Part shown: positions 28,879-39,180 of the stretch, piece after piece | Layout of the letters: every line of letters begins with the position of its first letter | Position numbering within the stretch: the first letter of the stretch is position 1 | Origin: Trichoplax sp. H2 | Taxonomy: Eukaryota > Placozoa > Uniplacotomia > Trichoplacea | Direction of reading: 5' to 3' | Assembly (NCBI GenBank): GCA_003344405.1 | Contig: NOWV01000010.1 | Location: forward strand, 744,001-808,000 | Length of the DNA: 64,000 nt | Program-made: the position numbers and the translations under genes | Notes under the pieces: generated by a model | What the model was told of the DNA's origin: nothing | Database searches by the model: none | Seen by the model: the letters and a program-made list of their open reading frames with translations, nothing else

Positions 28879-30376
28879 TTTATAAATTTAGCGTCTAGTG
28901 CAAAGAAGCAGTGGTCTATTTTAAAGCAGTAGTAGTGGAGATTACACTCATCATTATAGGGGTTAGGCAAAAATTTAAAAAATTCTTCCCCAGATTGCGT
29001 ATCATTAATACGCTGTACGCTAGTACTGTACTACAGTACAGAGTAACATCTGAGTCATTACGACTCCATATGGCGCACGGTTACAGCAGTTGCAGTATGG
29101 CACTTTGCAGCGTTGCACTGTCTACGCATGCGCATTGTCAAGAATGAATTCGTAATATTACCGTTGTCTGTTGAAAGAGCATTTCTGCAGCTTTTTAGTC
29201 GATGTGAGCAGGTTCTTATAATAACATAGGAGTGGGCAAACAGTAATTTTCTCGGTTATCACAAATAATATAGAATTAATTACAATGAATATTTTAATCT
29301 GTGTTTTCTGCCGACCTTGCGACTCCCCGCCTTATCACTAGACTGCAAAAGATTAATCTAATTACGGTTGACTGTCTGCGTCTACTCACATACTGTACCG
29401 TACTGTATCGTACATTGAATTACTATTCTGCTATCCTAAATACAGTATAGTATGCTGCAACTTAACAATAATTATGGATGGAACCAGATACGAATACGAA
29501 TATTCAGCTCGATGCTATGCAAATTAAATTAAGTTTCTTGTATAACTTGACTCAGAGCATGGTATAAATAAATTTAATTCATTGAAAATACAGTATTTCA
29601 CTACCCAAACCAAATGATACTTATCGTTTTTGAGCTAGTATATGATACAAGCTGAAATGCAATAGAACTTTTTGACTACATGACTATATCAGTTTTGCAC
29701 AAGATGCTGGTCTTCTAAGTTTTTTATTTGTACTATACATTAGCCCTTTACTGAGACCTGCATTTGACTTTGCTACAAATTCTGATCTATAGTATGTTGT
29801 ATGTTGGTCGCATGAAGTTTATTGCTACAATCCAACGCTGCTGCAGCATATGAGCGCAAGATTGTAATAAGATATTGTTTACGTACTGACGATGGGGTTT
29901 AGGAAAATGCATACGTGGGATCGGCAAAAGTACAGTATGCCTACAGTTCTGGCTCTAGTAAACTTTGAACACTTACCTTAGCTGAAAGATGAATACTGTA
30001 CTTAGTGTCTGCATTTTAGCTAGCTAAACAGCAAATAGGGGTATACTGTAAGGTGTAAAAATACAGGTTAAGAGTCATAATTCTACGGTACAATGATGTA
30101 TCATACTTATCAACCCACTAACTGCATAATGCCACCAATTTAAAACGCGTCTGTCAATCACGAAATTATTTGATTGAGGTATGGCCTGTTATTATAGACC
30201 GCAAATTAATAGGAAAATTAGACTTGTAAACTTTAGAAAGTCTATTCTATCAAACTGAGATTGGAATGTGGTTGGAGGTAGTGTTCAAATAATCTGTGAT
30301 GTTTGCATAACCCAAGTTCTGCATGATAAGTTTGAACCGCCCTATTTTTTAAACACACAATAGCCAGTATATTGAT

Positions 30377-30660
30377 TGACGTGGTAAATGGAATGAATAC
30401 TGTCAATGACTCTGCGTGAGCCTGGTTGCCATAGTTATACAAATATTCTATTACGTGATTGGCTATTCGTAATCCATAAGTACGATGATTACACATTCTT
30501 TCGCTCCTTTTCCCGTACCTCCAGTCGGTAGCAAGATAGAACGTCTGCCGGCGTTTGTTACGTTTGTGACAGTCGCGATCCTTTTTAAAGACGCTTTTCT
30601 TCCTCTGCACAGTTTGCAGTCCTGGCTATTAATCCTTCTCCAGAAGGTACATATCACTTT
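30377..30660 (+). promoter_or_regulatory. Probable MYC promoter / 5' untranslated exon region
   Basis: A GC-richer, CpG-containing island in AT-rich DNA, 0.6-0.9 kb upstream of the MYC start codon. It carries TGACGTGG (CRE/E-box-like) at 30377-30384, an inverted CCAAT box (ATTGG) at 30458-30462, and a TTTTCCCG half-E2F motif near 30508. A possible splice donor CAGAAG|GTACAT near 30645 could join an untranslated exon to the acceptor TATATAG at 31226, ten bases before the MYC ATG. Minus-strand ORFs across this island have no family similarity and are probably chance. Confidence 0.4.
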
Positions 30661-31236
30661 ACTAGAACTGTAATCTGCTATGGCTACAATTTGATGTTAG
30701 AAGATTTTAACATTTTTACGCACAGAAAGTAATTGGAATATGTAGTATAAGTGAAATTAAAGTACGGTAGGTGGATTTGTTAATACTAACATCCTTGCAA
30801 TACAAACAGTATTATACTATGATATACGCCTAAATGATATAATTAGCAATTAGTACGACGCCGTATAGTCCAAAGGTCATTAGAGAACGATAAAGATGTC
30901 GCCTCTACTAGGCTAAAAGGAATGTTTTAACTTGGAAAATTTGGACAGGAAATTTTAAGTGCCCGCTCAAATTTAGTAAATAGTAAAATATTGCCTATTT
31001 TAAAACACGCACATGAGTATGTTGAGCTGATGCTGGCAAACAAATAGTAATCCTATAAATACTTTGAGTGTACAGCCTTCGATTGTAGGTGTTAAGAGAT
31101 TATCCCGTATGGTTATACTTTTTTAGATGTATTATACACTTGTTGCAATTGTCTATTAGAAATTTTCACTTTCTGGCAATCTTCCGAAAAAGTGTTAACT
31201 TCTATTTTAATTTTTTATGTATATAGATCTATCAAG

Positions 31237-32311
31237 ATGGCAGTTCATGCGGAAGCCTTTTCAAATAAGTTAGATTTTGAGCCTTACGGCTCTTACTACA
31301 TGGGTGAAGATAGTGAAGATGATAACATATGGAGTTGTCTTGACATCATGCCAACTCCACCATTGTCACCGGCTCGCCAGCAATACATAACTGATACTTC
31401 ATCAAATTATCTCGCTGACAAATTGTTGCAAGTAACCGAAAATTTAGATTTCGACAATGCCTTGATTGACATGGTAGGGGATACCAATAGTATTTTCAAT
31501 GGTGGTTCGAAACTTCGATCCAGCTTAATCCAGGATTGCATGTGGAATGCTGGCATTTGTGAAACCGACAAGAAGAATTTGGTTAACACGAACGTTAGTG
31601 CTTTTGATACGCCTTGTGCAACGCCACCGCGAGCAGAAGAGTTTATTTCGACTAGTGACTGTGTCGATCCCATCGCTGTATTTCCTTACACTCTTAGCGA
31701 TCAAGGACAACAACAATTTGTAGAAGCTCAGTCCGATTCAGGTATTGCTTTGAAATAATAGTATGTAACTCAAAAATTTTGTAGTATAGTTAGCCTTGTT
31801 TTTTATACTATTTTGATTGTCTGACGAGTTTACACTGTTTTTTTTTTTAGAAGAGGAAATTGATGTAGTAACAGTAGAAAAACCGAATAAACGAAAGCTA
31901 AGTTCCATTGAATTACCTCAGCAGCACAAAGTGACCGAAGATTTACAAAGCCCTACGAAACGTGCGAAATCTCCGCAAATAAGTACCAAAGGCAAAGAAG
32001 CTTGTAGCCCGAAGGGAGGGTTATCCGTAAAGCCGGATATTGATAATGATGTTAAACGTGCAACTCATAATGTTTTAGAGAGGAAGAGACGCAATGATCT
32101 GAGGTATAGTTTCCAGACGCTCCGTGATCAGATACCGGACTTGGAAGATAACGAACGTGCACCGAAAGTTAACATTTTAAAGAAGTCAACAGAGTACATC
32201 AAGTTCTTGAAAGAGGAGGAGAGTAAGCTAATCTCGATGAAAGAAACGGAAAGAGAAAGAAGGAAAGCTCTCTTGGCCAAAATCGACATTTTAAAGAGCA
32301 AAAGAAATTAG
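31237..32311 (+). CDS. MYC: MYC transcription factor
   Basis: Growth regulator that binds E-boxes as a dimer with MAX. Two coding exons, 31237-31741 and 31851-32311, give 321 residues against about 440 in human MYC. The splice joins SDS to EEEIDVVTVEK, inside the acidic segment where the vertebrate MYC coding intron also falls (recalled). Visible conserved parts: EDDNIWSCLD and Myc box I MPTPPLSPAR (residues 38-47, with the Thr/Ser phosphodegron residues), Myc box II LIQDCMWNA (97-105), CVDPIAVFPYTL (142-153), EEEIDVVTVEK (169-179), the basic patch TKRAKS (204-209), and bHLH-zipper from THNVLERKRR (240-249) through RDQIPDLEDN and APKVNILKK to a zipper with KLIS (294-297). The long serine-rich middle of vertebrate MYC is mostly absent. 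The acceptor TATATAG at 31226 suggests an untranslated upstream exon. Confidence 0.96.
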
Positions 32312-32645
32312 ACTGATCGTCATGTACTCTGGTTCACTGATATATCGTTGACGATGTTGGTAGCTGAGATAAAAAGATTTTATGCAAAGTATCAATTTGA
32401 AAAATTGCCACTACAGTACTGTATGTATGCTTAGTGCTCTTTTAATGTAAAATACCTTGACAAATTTCGAAATTGAGTTGATCGCACTACATAGTTTAGC
32501 TGCAGTTACTAATGGAAGGCAATGTACAATTTGTAAAGCCGACACGTAACTGTTTGCTATGAGATTGTTACAGTAATATTATTGAAACAGACCTGTTTTA
32601 GGGTATCAACTACACAATTTTATGTAATTTTTTCATTTCTTTAGC

Positions 32646-32651
32646 AAATAA
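32646..32651 (+). terminator. Candidate MYC polyadenylation signal
   Basis: AATAAA about 335 bases after the MYC stop codon, in AT-rich sequence with no recognised gene before it. It is the first canonical signal noticed downstream. Confidence 0.5.
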
Positions 32652-34080
32652 AGAAGGAAAATTACGCTATTTATTTTCACGGCCTGCTTATTGTATTGCT
32701 TTTTGTGCTATCTTTAGTATCAGTACGAAAACGAAATTTTCCAGCCTGTAATAAAACTGTACGCTCACGATAACTTATTTTTCAATGTACTCTACAGTAA
32801 CTACTACACTATAGTTAACTACCTTATACAATAAGCCTGATATCAACCCTACTACCAACTTTGTTGATCTTGATGATTATTATAATATAAATGGTTTTAA
32901 CTCGCTGAAGCTGCGTAGTATCGTTAGTTCGTAGACATCATCATGTAGTAACTGTAATAAAATGTACTATTCTACGCGTGAACAATCCAACAAGATTTAA
33001 AAGTAATTTTATTAATTTACGTCTCTTTTGATCAAACGTCTTGACAAATAATCTAAAATCAATCAATTGAAAAAAGGAACAGTACCGACAAGCGCTCAAT
33101 CAGCACAATACGGAGGGAATCAGAACCTTATTACAAAGTTGTAACATTGCATAGTTTACTCATTGCCGAGTCGATCATTAATCTAAAAATTCAACAATGC
33201 CATGGATGGTAATGGATCGATTAAAATTTTTAACGGTAGAAAATTGACAATCGAAGTATCGATGTCTGACACTGTCTGTACTTTGGCCACCTGCAAATTT
33301 GTGATTTTAGTCTGCTTAACAAACACCGCAACAATATAGACAATAAAACTTACAGGTAGGTACGTTAAATGAGGATACAAGAATTGTAGTCTATTATTAA
33401 TTAATTACACTATGGTATCGTACGCGTCATCTCCATTGCTATAGTACAGCAGCACTATAAAGTGGATCATGGAAGGTTGGTTATGCTAAAACGACAAGAC
33501 ACCCACTTGGAGGCTTCTGAGTTATATACAGTATGATTTTGCTATTTGTGGATGTCTTCCAATTTAATTTCATGTTCGTGAAATTCGAGTCTTCTCAAGT
33601 TATGTCATGACGATAGTACAAGTAATTTCGCGTTTCCTTTCAACACATTGTAAAAGGAGAAGATAATACTGTTTACGCTGAAGGTAACGAAAGTAACGTG
33701 ACGAATGTGGAAAAGATTTTTGATGGGTAACATAGTTCCATCTGTAAGTTGGGTATTTATTTGGCTCATTTACGAAGCTAACTCCTTCTCATCACTATCG
33801 ATCAAAATGGATGAGAGTCAAAGTAATCATAACCGAAAATACGTTAATCCCTTTTCTTTTTCAAGTCATGATGGAAAATTTTCAAAGTTTCCATCGCTCT
33901 TGCCATTTTGTTGTTTTGAGCTGTTCAACTTACACAGGGACAACATACACTGTATCATACTGAATACTTTTTACTTTCATTGATCTCTTTTTCTCCTTTT
34001 TTTAGTCGTCCTAGTATGAAAACAGACATAATTTATGCAGCTGCAGGGAATCTTCGATAACCTGCTTAAAGAATTGTCCT

Positions 34081-34780
34081 GAATTGTACAGTACTGTACT
34101 GTTAAAGTCAAAAAGTATCTGCTACGTACTGTAAATGATCATACGATACTGTATTGATAAACGAGCAGTATGCGACATTATGTATCGTTTGTACGGTGTA
34201 CAGTACAGCACAGTAGACACCAGATGTGGCGGTCGATTTTGGCGCGAAAGAAGACAGGCTCTTTTGTTTAGCTTTGGCGAAGGGTGATTGTCTTCACACA
34301 TCAAACTAATTAACATTCAACTTGGTTTCAATACAATGTCCATTTCTTTGTTTGATGTTCAATACACGTATGTACAATTAAACAATGATTGCAAAACGCT
34401 TGCAGGCACATTTGTTAGAAAATGTTTTGCTCAAATCTCTTATCTAGATAAAAGCAGCTTAAAGTACGTCCTGAAAAGAACAATACTACCAACAAATTGT
34501 TGTTTAGAACACAAATTTGCTGCATCCAGTTACTGCAGTCTACTACTGTGCTTCATTCAAAGGCTGTCCTACCAATAAGCTACAGTATACTGTATCACTA
34601 GCATCATGAGGAGGAAAAAGATGCGACATACCGTACTGTACAGTACAGTACTACAGTATCTTGTACTGTACAGTATTTTAGGCCGTACGGTACAGTACTG
34701 TACTGTACAGTACAAAACCTGACTAAACCAAATTGCACTTACAGTGTACAGTACGGTACTGTACTGTACAATATAAAAAC
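34081..34780. repeat. GTAC palindromic repeat clusters around an E2F-type site
   Basis: GTACAGTACTGTAC-type palindromes occur at about 34087-34101 and 34190-34212, and very densely at 34626-34767, where GTAC steps repeat every 4-10 bases on both strands. Between them lies TTTTGGCGCGAAA at 34237-34249, a perfect match to the E2F/DP consensus, and CCAAT at about 34571. Elsewhere in this window such clusters lie in head-to-head promoter gaps; this one is the exception. Confidence 0.6.
34336..34578 (+). other. Unidentified 80-codon ORF beside the E2F-type site
   Basis: Open frame starting MSISLFDVQY, 87 bases downstream of the E2F-like motif and ending just before the dense GTAC cluster. The frame stays open upstream to 34288. 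The protein has scattered cysteines (KCFAQISYLDK, TNCCLEHK) and no recognised domain. It is listed because of its position next to promoter-like signals; it may equally be chance. Confidence 0.2.
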
Positions 34781-37700
34781 AAAGGGTAAACACAATTTAA
34801 CGATTTTTAATCAAACGAGCTTTGGGTAGACTGTAAATTTTAAAAATTCAAATTTGAAGAAATATTATTATTAAGTGTAAGATAGTTTAGACAAGTTTCA
34901 GACAATTCTTTAAAACACGTCCAATTCTATCGTAAATATTAGAGATCTGTATGTGCCGGACTGAACGAGGTCGGGGACTACTCCAAAAACAAGATGAGAG
35001 TATAAATTTCCGTCGTCTGCGATTCCTCATCCAATTTATTTATTTATTATTCTTATTCCCTATTATTCTTTTTTATTATTATCTTTTTTTTGTGAGTGAT
35101 TCCTGTGACTCATGAAAAGAAAAGAAAGAGATGGACAGCATGTACACTCATTTGTAGAAATAGAGATTCGTTATTACTGTACAGTGTACAGTATAATTCT
35201 ATACCAGAACGATCCTCGATCAGACAGTCTTCCCAATCAGGCATATCAGACTATAGAACACTCAGTACAGTACGGGTAGTACTATAAGATGGATTTCATA
35301 CAATCATGTATGGGATAAATTAGAAATTCCTCGTACTAGCAGAAATATACTGTTTACATGATATATACTCGTATGGCATACATATACGTTATACATAGAG
35401 ATACGAGTATATATTTATATTATATAGCTAATAAGCTTGATTACTAATCGAATAGTAAGAGCTCAGAAGCTGGTCTATAGATAGGAATTGAGAAAAATTA
35501 ATATATATATATAAATAAATACCATGGATATACATACATAAGTGAAACTCCATATGTCGTCATGTCGATGCTATTAATTAGTTTTCCCCAAGAATGATAT
35601 AATATTATTACCCCTAATGATAATGAATTTTTTGAGATTCAGCTTATACAATAGCTTTCGGTTTAATTGATTGATTTTATCGATAATTTATCCAGAGTAC
35701 AGTAGCAGTAGAGATCGATCTATATCTGCGTATTTTTTTTGAATACTGTTGTAATACTTAAATGTGAAATAATTGTTTTATCTTAGTCTATTTTCCTATT
35801 TTCGATTATAACATAATACAAGAGAAAGTTTAATTTCCTAATTACTTTAATAATTAATTGATCTATTTCCTCGGAAGTCACGTAATGTACTGTGTTAAGT
35901 ATTATCTAGAAATTGATCCAGCATTCACCAAGTACTCTATTTTATCTAGACGTTTATCACAGTATATACGTGTATACGGATACAGTCAATCTCATCGTAC
36001 TTTTGAAGCTATAGTTATGTCATCGTATTTAGAGAAAACAAATCACTGCACTATTATCTTCTATAAATCTGGAATCTGTGATTTAACCAAAGACAGTATG
36101 TCTTATCTGGAAAAATGTTGAAACAAATTTAAATCAGTGTTGAATCGTCTATTTAAATAAATCTATTCACCTTTTACCTAATGATTGCTACATTCGAATA
36201 TCGTAGCTGACGGAAATAATGTTTCTTTTTTAATAAGTAATAGTATAGTATGGTATGCATTAACATAATTTATAAGTTATCTTGAAATTATAGTCTACTA
36301 TAGAATAAAATAAAAACAATAATACTCGCACTCTAATTCGTAGAGATGTAATTTTAGTCTTTTAGAGTTAATTATCTTAAATGATACTTTATACAGAAAT
36401 TGCAGTTATCTTTGTTCTTGGTGCTATAAGCCAAGTAAATTTTCAGTTCTATCTGCTAAATTATGAAACCATTAATACACCCACTAATCATTATCGAATG
36501 CTATAAATAACATTTGATAATAATTAATTACTACGATATCAAGTATTAGCGATTAATGATGGCTATCTTCTATTCTTGATATAAACGATCATTTTTAAGC
36601 AGATACTACGTCCGTCAATACATTCTGAGGTAGTGATACTGTAGATTATCCAATCATTAAACTAACACTCATTTACACAAGTTCAAAGTAAAAGTACTCT
36701 TTCAATAATTAATTTTCTTAGAGCTTACTAACTATAAATATATTCACTGTAATTGTTATAGAAATGATAAAAAACATCGTATTATGGTGTTGGTAAATAA
36801 GTCACACTGGTTTCGGTATTATACTCGAATGTACAGTTAGTACATAAAAATATAGTAATCAACTTCATCGCTTGGCCTCTTAACGTATACAATTTTCCTA
36901 TCCTACATCACTGTGATATCGGCGAATATAGATCACATTGTCGAAAAAATGATAAAATTTTTAGTAACAGTACGTATTACAAACCTCTTCGCTATTAATA
37001 ACGTACGGTATATGTTATGGGTAAAATTTCGTCATAATTGTTATTGTGAATTTCTTGGCAATTTGTATAACGAGTATCTTAATATAGGTAGCAAGAGCGA
37101 ACAACATTAAAGTTATTTATAGCAAATATACTGAACATAAGATGCTCATTAACTTAAACGAATCTAATCAAATCTGTGATTCTACAACGGAATAAACATA
37201 CTAGTATATTCTAAACTGTTGTGACAGCCAGAGTTAATCGAGACTATTATTGTTGCGCTCTAGAAATCATTAATAATTCGTAACTTTGAAATTATTATTT
37301 TATTAACTGTTTACTAATATTAACGTTACAAATACAGATGCTAATCAGCAGTTTTTAGTAATTAATGAGTCTCTAAAAAAAGATTATTTATTAACGTTCA
37401 CTGTAATGATACTGATTACATTCTTTTCTATGCATAATTAGATTTGATAATTTCTGTATTACTGACATTTCGTCCTTACCCTTAGAATTTTAGCTTTATC
37501 ACAGTAAGATCAATGCTTAAGGTATGTAGTATCAAAACACAGTCTATTACTAAACTAACGCCAAATGTTTCGTGACTGGCATATGGAATACAGTACAGCC
37601 AGAATTAGTCGTTATAAAATTAGATAAGTAGAAACCTAGTCTGTTCGTGTCTTACACTCCTGTATACTTATACAATACCTTAAATGGAGTAAGATACTGA

Positions 37701-39180
37701 GTGAAGTTAAAGTTTCAAATAAAACGTTTCTACTCTATAGGTTCGATTACAATTTTAGGCGACTACGTATCTAAGGCGCTTATAATATCACTACATACAC
37801 GTGTATTAGAACAGAAAGGTTCACATTCATGACAAACTACAAAATCATTGTTATACCTTTGGGTATTGCAAAAAACTGATATATTCGCCCCAAGAATAGC
37901 TCATTTAATAAATGTTGAGAAGATCAATATACCAGCTAGAAGAAGTAGAAAAATACACGATAGATCTGTGAGAATCTGTTATACAAGTAAGTCCTAGTTC
38001 GGGTAGTAAACGCAACGAATACGATATTAACGAATTCGTATCATCGAAAGTAACCACTCATCAAGTACGCAATAGACTATAGTACATTGTAAAAAGAGAA
38101 TTTGACAGCTATACCAGTATTTTGACCTAGCAATGTCGTGTATAGCTTAATAAACGCAGTAAACAGTGTTGAGGCCCAGTGGTATTTTTATAAATAGGGA
38201 TAAAATGATCAAAATTAAAAAAACTATTTCATCATTGATTAATTGTTCTTATCGCTTATATGCTGTAGTGTCATTTGTCTAAGAGAAATTTTGGGTAAGA
38301 TAGTAATGGTTAAAAGAAAGAATCAATTCGAAATCAGCTGAAATGAATTTATAGTACGTGTAGAAGGTGATTGAATCTTAAATAGATTAACTGATAGACT
38401 TTAAAGTATACAGTACATTTCTCGTTAATAGTTAAGATGAACGACCCAGGTAAGACTTAATGTTACCTTAGCCACTGATCGTCTAGTAGATGTTCAGCTC
38501 GAGTCATTTAAACTTACAAATGATTATGTAATCTTGCTGCTATACTTTCGGTCAATTAAAATATCAATAGCTAGCCAATTTAAAAGATGAAGCACTCCCT
38601 AGATGGCAGGGTAGAAGTGTTAGCAGCGGATCAGTCTAATATAACTGATAGGTTCTGCTTGGCATTTAACTAAAAACGAACTATTATATCATGTTAACTC
38701 TGAATTAAATGTTTACAATTATATTAACGACAACTTTATATTAGAATCATTAAATACTTTTAATATTTCTGAAAAACAACGTGACAATGTGAAATACAGA
38801 CTTAAATTTAAACACCGTCTGACGAATTATTTCTAGATTAGAACAGAAACTCATAAGGTAGTTGCATGTCGCAGCGGAAGCTCTCATTACTTCTGATCCA
38901 CTATGTTTATGTACAGTATACAGTAATTTAACAATGCAGTACTTGCGTACAAAACTGTACTACTTTGTTCTCTCATCAAATACTGTAAACCAGCAAGAAA
39001 TTACAACTTGAAATAGTACCAAACGATAATACATCAATGAGAATATGATATTATTACAATTATTTACGAACAATACATAAGATCAAAAGGATAAAATAGT
39101 AGAAGTCAGCTGAATAGCTAACTGATTCTAGGTTCTATAACATTGATAACACCTCGCTAACTAATACCAATAATTACTAC

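Larger units (their letters stand above)
19041..31236. other. Large head-to-head intergenic region, TRIT1 / MYC
   Basis: About 12.2 kb without a recognised coding gene, the longest such interval in the window. ORFs here are short, AT-biased and without family similarity. Minor features are a loose GTAC-type patch at about 19310-19360 near the TRIT1 start, another around 29390-29415, a more GC-rich open stretch at 28739-28878, an NRF1-like palindrome at 29123-29134, and a promoter-like segment at about 30370-30660 next to MYC. Any untranslated first exon of MYC should lie here. Confidence 0.6.
32312..39180. other. Tail-to-tail intergenic region, MYC / PSMB2
   Basis: About 6.9 kb with no recognised coding gene. 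It contains an unusual island at 34.08-34.78 kb (GTAC palindromes, an E2F-type site, a short ORF; listed separately), a further GTAC patch at about 35176-35200, and a T-rich low-complexity run at about 35037-35093. ORFs at 33705-33983, 35858-36121 and 36913-37110 (plus) and 33183-33380 (minus) resemble no family. The remainder is AT-rich without visible structure. Confidence 0.55.

Noticed and set aside
30242-30657. Two overlapping minus-strand ORFs upstream of MYC
   Set aside because: No family similarity; the interval looks like a promoter island with CCAAT and CpG content, where long chance frames are common.
31407-31716. Minus-strand ORFs opposite MYC
   Set aside because: Shadows of the MYC first coding exon; no family similarity.
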